Source: Thereva unica (taxonomy: Eukaryota; Arthropoda; Insecta; Diptera; Therevidae). From it: a stretch of DNA of 64,000 bases. Of this stretch, positions 1-8,829 are shown one piece after another. How positions within the stretch are numbered: position 1 is the first letter of the stretch; the number at the start of each line of letters is the position of its first letter. The notes beneath the pieces were generated by a model, which was given only the letters and a program-made list of their open reading frames with translations, was not told the origin of the DNA and did not search any database. A program made the translations under genes and the position numbers. The DNA lies in contig OX465282.1 of assembly GCA_949987705.1 (NCBI GenBank), forward strand, positions 60,323,922 to 60,387,921. Reading direction: 5' to 3'.

Positions 1-1796
1 AGAGCCCTAGCTATAGTATCAAAGGATGTGTTGTCAAAGGCTCCCTCGATATCGAGGAAGGCCGTCAGCGCAGCTTCTTTGTTTAGAGCTGCCTCTTCAA
101 GCCTGAGCACCAGATTGTGCAGTGCTGTCTCAGTAGACTTGCCCGCCTGGTACGCATGCTGATAGGAGCTTAGTGGTTGGCTTTGAAGATAAGTTTCCCT
201 TATCGCCCGGTCGACAATTTTCTCCATTGTCTTCAAGGCAAAAGACGAGAGACTTATCGGCCTGAAAGATTTAGTCAGGGTGTAATCCGAACGCCCTGTC
301 TTAGGTATAAATGTTATGTTGACGTTCCTCCAGATGGATGGGATGTAGCCGTGTGCGAAGGAAGCCCTAAATAATTTGCATAATAAGGGAGTGACTAGGT
401 CGCAGCCCTCCTGTAGCAGAATGGGATAGATTCCGTCTGCTCCAGGGGACTTGTATGGTTTGAACGATCTAATCGCCTCCCTAATAGCTTCATGTTTGAA
501 CAAGGTATTTGCTTCTGTCCAGGCGACTTTGGGCACTTTAGAAAGTTGGCCTATACGCTGCCCAGCAGAAGTTATGTTCTCTTTTGAATAAATGGTTGTG
601 CCTGGAAAATGTGCCTGGAGCAATGTTATCAAGGTTCCTTCCCTAGACTGTGTGAAAGAGCCATCGGTTCTCCTGATGGATCCAAGATCTACCGACAAGC
701 CCTTTGATAAAGCTTTATAGATTTTTGCTGAGTCTCGAATGTCTTCGACACTTTTGCAAAAATTCCTCCAGCTGTTTCTTTTTGCTCGTCTGATTGCCCT
801 GTTATAGCTGGTTAGCGAGCTTTTATAACTCTCCCAGTTGCCGCTCTTCTTAGCTGCGTTGAACAGTTTCCTCGTAGCGGATCTTAACTTGGAGAGCTCG
901 TTATTCCACCATGGAGTTTTCCTATTACGCGTCCTCATCAGAACAGGGCAGTTATTGCTGTAAGCAGCAGTAACCGCCTCCGTAAAGAAGTCCGCGGATA
1001 GTTCTACATCCATCGTAGATTTGATTGAGTGCATGGAACCCTTGAATATGCTACTGAGTTCGGCCCGAAAGTCTGTCCAGTTCGTATATCTAGGATTCCT
1101 GTATGTACTCACATTTTCCAAAGACTCACCCACCATAAAGTAAATGTGTCTGTGGTCTGAGCACGATGGCTCATCTGAGACCCGCCAGTCACTCACGTAA
1201 GTGGCAACTTGTTGAGTAGCTAGCGTGATGTCTATAACCTCACGTCTCCTACCGTTGTCGAAGGTAGGATCCGTGCCGCGATTTAATATGTCCAGGTTAG
1301 TAGTTAAGAGGTAATCAAAAAGGTATTCGCCCCTTTTGTTCACTCCACTGCTACCCCAGGCATCATGATGGGCGTTCGCATCACATCCTATGATGATCTG
1401 CAGACCGCTCCTGTTAGAGTGACCCACGATATCCTTAAGTTCTTTGGACGGTGGTGGGTCTCTGGAGTCATAGGGGAGGTATGCCGAACATAAGGTAATC
1501 ATGCTCTTGCTGCCCCCCCTGTTAATCTGTATCATCACCACTGCCAGGTCTCTCGACGATTTATCTGTGAGAGGAAAGCAGTTGGTGTTTTTATTGTAAA
1601 CTACACAGGTCCGAGGGTCGCCGTCCACATCACTGCATGCAATGCTGTAGCCGGTTGCCCGCAAGCCCTGTATAGCACCGTTATTTACCCATGGCTCCTG
1701 TACAAGAGCCACGTCGATAGCTTGGGTGGCCAGCACCCTGCAAAGGACTGCCGAGGCAGCCCTACTGTGTTGCAGGTTGCACTGTACCACCCGCAT
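1..1796 (-). CDS. LINE ORF2, N-terminal part: endonuclease and start of reverse transcriptase (runs off window)
   Basis: Reading the minus strand from the ATG at 1796, the frame stays open for 598 codons to the window edge; I checked every triplet for stops. The protein begins MRVVQCNLQHSRAA and has the features of an apurinic-like (EEP) endonuclease: VALVQEPWV, GCDANAHHDAWGS and CSDHRHIYF. A basic linker (RRAKRNSWRNF) follows, then reverse transcriptase signatures including SPGADGIYP and, at the edge, FLDIEGAFDN, which is RT motif A. Cutting target DNA and priming reverse transcription there is the known role of such proteins. The ATG lies 35 bp inside the end of ORF1 in another frame, the usual LINE overlap. 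The catalytic RT YADD block and the RNase H domain would lie beyond base 1. A sister copy with those parts is at 21773-23728. No break is visible, so this copy may be recent. Confidence 0.85.
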   Translation of the reverse strand, partial: MRVVQCNLQHSRAASAVLCRVLATQAIDVALVQEPWVNNGAIQGLRATGYSIACSDVDGDPRTCVVYNKNTNCFPLTDKSSRDLAVVMIQINRGGSKSMITLCSAYLPYDSRDPPPSKELKDIVGHSNRSGLQIIIGCDANAHHDAWGSSGVNKRGEYLFDYLLTTNLDILNRGTDPTFDNGRRREVIDITLATQQVATYVSDWRVSDEPSCSDHRHIYFMVGESLENVSTYRNPRYTNWTDFRAELSSIFKGSMHSIKSTMDVELSADFFTEAVTAAYSNNCPVLMRTRNRKTPWWNNELSKLRSATRKLFNAAKKSGNWESYKSSLTSYNRAIRRAKRNSWRNFCKSVEDIRDSAKIYKALSKGLSVDLGSIRRTDGSFTQSREGTLITLLQAHFPGTTIYSKENITSAGQRIGQLSKVPKVAWTEANTLFKHEAIREAIRSFKPYKSPGADGIYPILLQEGCDLVTPLLCKLFRASFAHGYIPSIWRNVNITFIPKTGRSDYTLTKSFRPISLSSFALKTMEKIVDRAIRETYLQSQPLSSYQHAYQAGKSTETALHNLVLRLEEAALNKEAALTAFLDIEGAFDNTSFDTIARA

Positions 1797-2410
1797 CCTG
1801 AGGCTGTTCCCGCTGCTGTGAGCCAGGAGGAGTCTCCTTTTTTGAGCCAATCTCCTTGACTCTAATTCGTCCGAAGCCGTAGAATAGGGACATGCCCTGC
1901 TCTTTCAGCTGCGTAAGCGCCCTCTCGTCAATGCTAAGGGCAAGAGTTTGACCGTTCTGGTCCACCTTCCTGCCCATCACTTGCCAAGAGTTCACCTCAA
2001 TTGGCTGGTTCTGTAATTCCAGCCTGCAGAGCACCTGCTCCGGTTCCCTAACATCGTTAGGAACCCAGAACGTGATTCGCTTATATTTGGGAAGGTCCTT
2101 TTCCTCAATTACTCTGAGGTTGGCCCCTTCCCACAACTGAAGCCTGGTGACAGCATTTGTCAACCATTGGCTGGTGGGTTCGTTGGCACAGGTGATCTTG
2201 ATAAGACCCCCTGCCGCCCTTGCACCCAAAAACTGAGGCGGACAATCGCCTTTACGACTTTTGTCTACCTCACACAGGATGGCATCGCAGACGGAGGATG
2301 ATTGCTCCTCTGTCAATTTGCCCTCGGGATAGTTGTCCAGGACCACTGCCATGGTGATCCCAGCTAGCTCATCCCGATATGAGGGTCCTAGCGACTCCCC
2401 CTGCAAAATG
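1..2410 (-). mobile_element. RNase H-type LINE (I/LOA-like), 5'-truncated, partial in window
   Basis: This element contains the truncated ORF1 and the long open ORF2 above. Its 5' end stops inside a pogo-like transposase reading frame near 2405-2418, typical of incomplete target-primed reverse transcription. The target-site duplication cannot be tested because the 3' end is outside the window. The last bases at position 1 match the first bases of the LINE at 21773 (one mismatch over about 35 bp), so both belong to the same family. The RNase H domain of the sister copy suggests the I/LOA group rather than R1. Confidence 0.75.
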
Positions 2411-2418
2411 TTACTCAA
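1762..2418 (-). CDS. LINE ORF1, 5'-truncated (DUF4780-like RNA-binding protein)
   Basis: About 219 codons open on the minus strand. The segment LWEGANLRV (residues 95-103), followed by a KRITFWVPN block, closely resembles LWEGVNLRV and the following block in the ORF1 of the LINE at 55632-60666. This is the DUF4780-type domain found in ORF1 of insect LINEs, where ORF1 packages the element RNA. The open frame begins with TTG at 2418 with no ATG, and sequence beyond ~2405 belongs to a pogo-like transposase on the other strand. So the start is lost by 5' truncation and the first few residues are read from the target. The end overlaps ORF2 by 35 bp. The C-terminal tail is rich in Q, E and P. No zinc knuckle is seen. 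Confidence 0.75.
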   Translation of the reverse strand: MSNILQGESLGPSYRDELAGITMAVVLDNYPEGKLTEEQSSSVCDAILCEVDKSRKGDCPPQFLGARAAGGLIKITCANEPTSQWLTNAVTRLQLWEGANLRVIEEKDLPKYKRITFWVPNDVREPEQVLCRLELQNQPIEVNSWQVMGRKVDQNGQTLALSIDERALTQLKEQGMSLFYGFGRIRVKEIGSKKETPPGSQQREQPQDAGGTVQPATQ

Positions 2419-2814
2419 GGATTTATAAAAAGTGGAATATATCCTCTGAATTCTAATATATTTACCGATGATGACTTGCTGTCATCATATGTCACTGATA
2501 GACCCGATCCTGAAACAAACGCGGCAGATAACTCAACAACAGAGAATTTGCAACCCACAGCACCACAATCAAGCTCTTCCTTTGGCAAATCTGAAATTCG
2601 TCCAATGGACAGTGAGGTCTTAAATATCACAAGATCAGAAAATTTGCCATTATTAACAGCCCAAGGTAGTTCTTCCCAACAACAAATTGTCACTCCTGAA
2701 GCTATAAAACCTTTTGTAAAATCAGCTCCTAGAAAGAATTTAGGTACGAGCTTCTGCTGGGCGATTTGTTTATTTGGCTTGTATGTCATTAAAATCCTGA
2801 TACATGTTTATTAG
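2404..2814 (+). pseudogene. pogo-like DDE transposase, C-terminal fragment
   Basis: The plus-strand frame is open across this interval and reads GFIKSGIYPLNSNIFTDDD, then SSYVTDRPDPET, and later TPEAIKPFVKSAPRK. This order (a G-I-Y-P-L-N turn, then an acidic FTDDD, VTDRP and PEAIKPF..APRK) is the C-terminal tail of pogo/Tigger-like transposases in arthropods. The catalytic DDE core is absent because the LINE on the minus strand begins at ~2405. Similarity probably ends near 2745; the rest to the stop is unassigned. No terminal inverted repeat was found. Only a non-functional fragment remains. Confidence 0.6.
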
Positions 2815-4984
2815 AGTATACATAGCTTAAGCATGCATGACATTCATAAAAAGGAAATTCTCTGCAAAAAGTTCACACAATAACTTTCCGGCTCTTTTAA
2901 TTTAAGCACACTCGAAGCTATTTTCCATAAGTATATAAAACAGTTCTCGTAATAGGATCAAATTTCATTAATAACTTTTCATATGCTATATAGTCAGCAA
3001 TTGAACAAATACACTTTCTATAAAAGCACAAGTTCTGAATGTCTATACTGATTTTGCTGTAATTATTGCAACTCCAATTCTATCAAAAAATCTATTGAAA
3101 TCGACATTCAAAACGAATTATTTTAGTCCAGTGACCACATACTAAATAGCTGGATGAACCAGAAAACAGAGTCGTCTTCCTTAAAGCATTTATTTAAATT
3201 ATTTCCTAAGTGCCGTAATTTAATTGAATTTCATATTTTACATTGTTTAGTACAGAGACAAGCTTGCAGCGCGCTGGTGGACTGGTTTGTCAGGTGACAG
3301 GTGCTCCATTTCGTACTTGATTGTCGGAGAGCAGCCAGCATTCGCGATCCCCTTGCATACCTAGTTGGATGTAATTTTTCAGAAATCGAACCAGTTGGAA
3401 TGCTCACAAGTATACTGGACTCCTTGGCAGAGAAAATGGAAAAACGAGTTTTTTCTTGAACGCTAAACTAAATCCCGGCGAGCTCTGCGATGGCAATGCC
3501 CAGGTGGGAGTTCTTACATATTTTGTCAAACTGCACTACCTGACGTGTTTCCATTTTCATTGCAAATGCTGGCAATTAACGCGAAAAGACCGACTGCGCA
3601 TCAACATGGCAGCAGTCGTCTAGCGCGCACTAGAATCCAGATTAGTTTTATGCTCGTGCAAATTCTCGAGATCAGCACGTTGTGTGCTAGTCATTTCCCA
3701 ATTTGTAGAGATCAGCAGGTACAAAGTGATTATATGTTATGTATATAGATGTTCCACCAGCAAAAATGGCTCGCTGATAAATTGCTGACCATGATGATAG
3801 CTACTAAATAGACTCTGACAAATATGGCCAAATATTTCACTCGTAAAAGGATTCTTGGAGGCGTTCTGATTCCACCCGTCATTTATGGAAATTCAAAATT
3901 AACTCGCTTTTGTGCAAGGAGCGAATTAGCTTCGTGATTCGTTAAATAGGTGCGTGAACACTTTTGCGAGGGTGCACCTCGCAATGAATCTCGCGAGCTT
4001 AACCAGTCGCGACAACCATTGCATTATTTATTTCACTTATAATTTGAATGGCGGAGCTGACAACTACTACCAACTCAAAATGAATGAATGACGACTTCAA
4101 CCTTGCTGCGACAAGGGAAATTTTTGGGTTTTGTGTGGGCTTCATTGCGGGCATCTTTTCTCAATCAAGCCATCATATCGAAGTGTCAATAAGTGTGGCC
4201 TTTATTAATAAAAGCGAATTTGGTGGGAATATGCCCGCCCGCATTGGGAAATGAGGTTTTGTTGACATCAATTAGTGTGGATTTATAAAATAATGATTTT
4301 TTGATTTTTGACTGATATATTCAGCCCATGTCGAGCGTTAAAAAACCCTTATCACATAATAAAGTTACCAATTTGTAGATGAATCAAAATGTAATTGAAA
4401 AGGAGGAAATTAATCATAATCACAAATGTGAATGATTCTTGTATGGCTTCACCTACACCTAAATTCGTGCGGGGGTCTTGTTTGAAGAAAATTGTTTTCT
4501 TAATATGAAATTAGTTCGTGTTTTGAAAATTTTATGATTAGGAATGTGTGACGCAGGAATCCGAATATAATGCGTAGCAATCCGAGGAATATGTAAACGG
4601 ACGATATTAGCGAAGGGGTAAGGCTATCGAAGGCAAGCATTTCAAATCCCATTATTTAGCATTATATTGATGAGTTAGAGGGTTTTATCCTGGTGTTAGG
4701 GTGGGAAATCAACTACATGTGCTATTGATTAGTTAGGTGCGAGATGATAAGTCAAGATACATATTAATAAAGCCATATGGTATATTGAATTGTTACATCT
4801 AATATAATTACAAAAATTAGTTTAAACACAATATAGTTACTGTTATTATTTGGAAAAACAAAACAATGACAAATATATTATATAGGCAGAAAGAATTTAA
4901 AACTAATTATACTAACAAATATTTATTATGGGTCCAGCTGGATGTGATAAAATTTATCATGGAAATCTGTGACAGATATACTGA
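2815..4984. other. AT-rich non-coding stretch, nothing recognised
   Basis: About 2.2 kb with only short random open frames. I saw no domain, tRNA, tandem array or long inverted repeat. A GC-richer patch at 3260-3620 and a patch at 3950-4250 could be relics of host sequence or old repeats, but neither strand gives a recognisable product. Confidence 0.5.
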
Positions 4985-6260
4985 TAATGATGAATGCGGT
5001 TGGTTAGGTTAGGTTGAAATGACTTAGGGGCACTATTGGGCCCATTGTGATGCCATGCTAGTGTTGGGAGGCCATTTCAAGGCATTTGGAAGTTTTGATA
5101 AAGCGACAAAGGGCAGGAACCCCAGTATTTTGCCGCTCGCTCAATCCATCAAGGAAAGGTGAGCCGAGGAAGGTCCTTCTTTTCTTTGCAAAGGCAGAAC
5201 ATGTACAGAGAAGATAGGAGACAGTTTCTTCCTCATCTTCATTATCACAACTTCTGCATAAATCGTTGTGGGGGAGTCCCAATATATCGGCGAGAGGGCC
5301 AAAGGGACAGTGACCACTCAGCACTTTCATTACATAGCTTATATCTTTTTTCAATTGAAAAAGAGATTTCGAACATTTCGCGTCCAAAGTCGGCCATATT
5401 GTGTAAAGAGTGCGACACACTGTTGCTGTGGTCCATCTCAGCCCGGCTCGAGCTAATCTGGTGGCTCAGAGCCTTCCCATCATAGTTAAGTGGGTTGTCC
5501 TTCCCACTTGGATTCCCTTCTAGCAAGCTCATCTGCCCTGCAGTTTCCTCTAATTCCCTTGAGTCCAGGAACTGAGTGGCAGTCTTACACAGTCGTGTGC
5601 GGCTGCATACAACCAGGTCGGATAGCGGCTACATACAACCAGTGGACGATGCGGAATTAAAGCCCCAATTCACTCCGATCGTTCTTTGGCATAAGAAAAG
5701 AGCTGTTTTAGCCTTATTAGTTCTCTCTAAAAGATTCAGCCTCCACGTTATCTTCCTATCCAGTATGAAACCTAGAAATTTCGCAGCCTCCTTAAGTTGC
5801 AGTCTTTTGCAGAGTCTTAGAAAAGGAAAATCGGGAAGTCTACGAACTACTTTAGTCTTTGCTAAGATAACGCCTAGACCCTTTGTAGTAGCTCAATGGG
5901 CAAGGGTGTCCAATGCTCGTTGAATTATATCTGTTATTGTTGAGATATACTTGCCGGGCACCACCAGCACAATATTATCAGCATAGTCCACCGTTGCGGA
6001 CCCAGACTCTCTTAAGATTATCTTCGGTGACTATTAAATTCCGAAGGAGGCGGTGTGCTTCTTTCAACATGTCTGACTTCATCCTTGACCCAGACCAGAT
6101 TTTATGACCCTGCACTTCAGCAGCAGATCAATAAAGGACCTGGAGCATCCGTCAACACCCAGACCGGACCGTTGTTGACAGCAACTTCAATATCTAAGAA
6201 AGCAGTCAAAGTGATCTCCTTGAATTCAAGAGATTTTTCAATGACCGGTACCAGGGAATG
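4985..6260 (-). pseudogene. Decayed RNase H-type LINE ORF2 (RT, RNase H tail, zinc-binding end)
   Basis: Minus-strand pieces appear in the right order but in several frames. They are an RT motif A relic (TAFLDIEVA, near 6180), the RT catalytic block as DYADNIVLVVPGKY (near 5960, second D changed to N), then KFLGFILDRKITWRLN. Next come an RNase H end (VPGLKGIRGNCRADELA, near 5540) and the C-terminal block of 5058-5420 with LSGHCPFGPLADILGLP and the cysteine/histidine-like CRSCDNEDEEETVSYLLCTCSAFAKKR. A stretch near 5575-5640 between RT and RNase H parts does not fit, and much of the connecting region is deleted. Stops and frameshifts are many. The 3' end runs into a TTAGG-like run near 5000. 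It is an old, dead copy, probably of the same broad group as the RNase H fragment at 48236-48480. Confidence 0.7.
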
Positions 6261-6657
6261 AAGAGCAGTTGGCGCCACGCAGCATATTTTTTTGCTAGCT
6301 TAGTAGAAAATTATTTTTTTTCACATGTGCCCCGAAAGTGCCTCTTTTCATGCATGTTCTCTTGACCAAAAATACCGTTTTCCAGACCTCTCCGAGAAAG
6401 CAGGCGGTAAAGTATCGAGGCGGGCGGTAATAGCACATTACATATTAAAGGCCGAAAGGAGGCTTTTTCGGATGAATGCGGATATGACTGACCGAGCCGA
6501 AGGCAAGGGAGGCCACCGCACGAGTCCGCAAAGCCTCCGACGCACAGTGGGCAAAATGCCAAAAAGCTGGCCAAAAGTCTAAAAATCGAGGTTCGATTTT
6601 CGAACTTTTTGCCTAATACATAAATATCTAGTAGGAGACCCCTCAACATCTGTAGCA
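6261..6657. other. Non-coding spacer between two LINE remnants
   Basis: About 400 bp with short open frames on both strands that show no family signature. It lies between the decayed LINE to the left and the LINE tail on the right and may be unrecognised LINE linker or older host sequence. Confidence 0.4.
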
Positions 6658-6888
6658 CTACAGCCTATTATTGGCCTTGGCTTCCTCCAACATTTCTCTC
6701 CATCCCGTTCGGTTCCTGGCTAATGCCTTCCAGTTGCGTACGCCTAACTTTACTAAATCTTCCTCAACGGAGTCCATGTATCGCTTTTTTGGTCGACCTG
6801 AATTTCGTTTTCCATCAGGAATTCGATTCAACGCTATTTTTGCGGGGTCGCTATCGTCAAGCCTTTGTACGTGTGCCACCCATAGCAA
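6658..6888 (-). pseudogene. LINE ORF2 C-terminal tail (CFDP2-like/RTE-type)
   Basis: A 76-residue minus-strand frame reads LWVAHVQRLDDSDPAKIAL, then GRPKKRYMDSVEEDLVKLGV and WREMLEEAKANNRL. The pattern W-x-x-HVQR-hD, GRP(K/R)KR-(Y/W)-D, then a W-rich helix is the known end of LINE ORF2 proteins often labelled craniofacial development protein 2-like. The reading frame ends at the natural terminus (ANNRL stop). The same tail, in worse condition, is seen at 60680-60838, and a relative at 54999-55221. Everything upstream of the tail is missing. Confidence 0.65.
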
Positions 6889-6946
6889 TCTACTTAATTT
6901 TATACTTTTGACAATGTCGGGTCCACGGTACAGTTGGTATAATGGT

Positions 6947-7414
6947 ATTAGATAAAAAAAACTTTTTAATATAACACGTTTTTATAACGAACTAAAAAGT
7001 ATAAAATAATGGCACTATCCCCATACAGATTTAGAACCTCAAACATATTTCTAACACCATACAGATAGTCCTGAAAATTTGTGATTGTGAATTTGTAATA
7101 GCTATGAAAATATATGTAAAATTTTAAACGAAAAACCGTGGGGCGTATATATTATTGATGCGAATGATTTCTCAACCCAGCTACTCTACACTCCTTACTA
7201 TTGTCTATAGCATGCGCCCCACGTTTTTTCGTTTAAAATTTTACATATATTTTCATAGCTATTACAAATTCACAATCACAAATTTTCAGGACTATCTGTA
7301 TGGTGTTAGAAATATGTTTGAGGTTCTAAATCTGTATGGGGATAGTGCCATTATTTTATACTTTTTAGTTCGTTATAAAAACGTGTTATATTAAAAAGTT
7401 TTTTTTATCTAATA
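6947..7414. repeat. Long inverted repeat (hairpin), copy 1
   Basis: Left arm 6947-7146 and right arm 7215-7414 are reverse complements over about 200 bp with roughly one mismatch near the loop. The ~68-bp loop contains an unpaired segment around 7147-7214. Transcription from either side would give a near-perfect ~200-bp duplex. Short open frames in the right arm are by-products of the repeat. Such foldback elements may be non-autonomous DNA transposons or hairpin-RNA sources; the sequence does not say which. Confidence 0.85.
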
Positions 7415-7935
7415 ATTATTATCTGCTTTTTAGTCTTGTGTGCGACATTTTGCAATCACTTTTTAACATGGTCATGATATTATGACGGACACATGTGAGA
7501 AATTGTTACCTTAATCTACTAATAATATACCAATCTTTTTAATTTTGATATTCCTGAAAATTAAAATGAAGGAGTAAGTTAAATTAATTTTATATGATTT
7601 TTATTTCAATAATAGCTGCATCTCTTTTTTGATCATTTTTACTATTTTCACTCGTGAGTGCTTGCAACTACTCTTTTACTGAAAAGCGCTTAGCTGACTT
7701 TTGATTGTATTTAACTGCTTTCTTCATATAAAAACATTTATAAATTAAATTTGAGTCGTGATTATCTGAAACTTTTATCTTTCAGAGCTCTTGTTTCATT
7801 ACATATGTTATGTATGTATTATATAATATATTTATATGAATATTGTTTTTATAAATTACTGTATAAAATTTTTCGGAATGTTCTTTATATTTGTTGAGTT
7901 CGGAAACAGTACAGGTAAATTAAGTCGAAATAATT

Positions 7936-8403
7936 ATTAGATAAAAAAAACTTTTTAATATAACACGTTTTTATAACGAACTAAAAAGTATAAAATAATG
8001 GCACTATCCCCATACAGATTTAGAACCTCAAACATATTTCTAACACCATAAGGATAGTCCTGAAAATTTGTGATTGTGAATTTGTAATAGCTATGAAAAT
8101 ATATGTAAAATTTTAAACGAAAAACCGTGGGGCGTATATATTATTGATGCGAATGATTTCTCAACCCAGCTACTCTACACTCCTTACTATTGTCTATAGC
8201 ATGCGCCCCACGTTTTTTCGTTTAAAATTTTACATATATTTTCATAGCTATTACAAATTCACAATCACAAATTTTCAGGACTATCTGTATGGTGTTAGAA
8301 ATATGTTTGAGGTTCTAAATCTGTATGGGGATAGTGCCATTATTTTATACTTTTTAGTTCGTTATAAAAACGTGTTATATTAAAAAGTTTTTTTTATCTA
8401 ATA
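7936..8403. repeat. Long inverted repeat (hairpin), copy 2
   Basis: This is a second copy of the hairpin, exactly 989 bp downstream of copy 1. The left arm differs from copy 1 by two bases (near 8051); the right arm is identical. The outer end here extends a few bases further (AATAATTATTAG at both ends), which suggests copy 1 lost its first bases. It is followed by the same downstream sequence as copy 1. Confidence 0.85.
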
Positions 8404-8829
8404 ATTATTATCTGCTTTTTAGTCTTGTGTGCGACATTTTGCAATCACTTTTTAACATGGTCATGATATTATGACGGACACATGTGGGAAATTGTTACCT
8501 TAATCTACTAATAATATACCAATCTTTTTAATTTTGATATTCCTGAAAATTAAAATGAAGGAGTAAGTTAAATTAATTTTATATGATTTTTATTTCAATA
8601 ATAGCTGCATCTCTTTTTTGATCATTTTTACTATTTTCACTCGTGAGTGCTTGCAACTACTCTTTTACTGAAAAGCGCTTAGCTGACTTTTGATTGTATT
8701 TAACTGCTTTCTTCATATAAAAACATTTATAAATTAAATTTGAGTCGTGATTATCTGAAACTTTTATCTTTCATTTTACTTTGAATAATTTACCGTATTA
8801 ATTTAAATTATGTAACTGATACATGTGAA

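Larger units (their letters stand above)
6947..8775. repeat. Tandem segmental duplication of hairpin plus flank (989-bp period)
   Basis: The block 6947-7786 (hairpin plus ~370 bp of AT-rich downstream sequence) is repeated at 7936-8775. Copies are about 99% identical; I saw two changes in the left arm and one in the flank (gtgagaaat versus gtgggaaat). The two are separated by ~150 bp of unique AT-rich sequence (7787-7935). The high identity means the duplication is young compared with the surrounding remnants. Confidence 0.85.

Noticed and set aside
2415..2789. 124-codon minus-strand frame
   Set aside because: It is the antisense of the pogo-like coding fragment on the plus strand, which gives the recognisable protein.
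4985..5015. Telomeric TTAGG repeat
   Set aside because: Only 'ggttaggttaggttg', too short; it is the end of a LINE remnant.
7155..7394. 79-codon open frame repeated at 8144-8383
   Set aside because: It lies in the right arm of the hairpin and is explained by the repeat; no protein signature.
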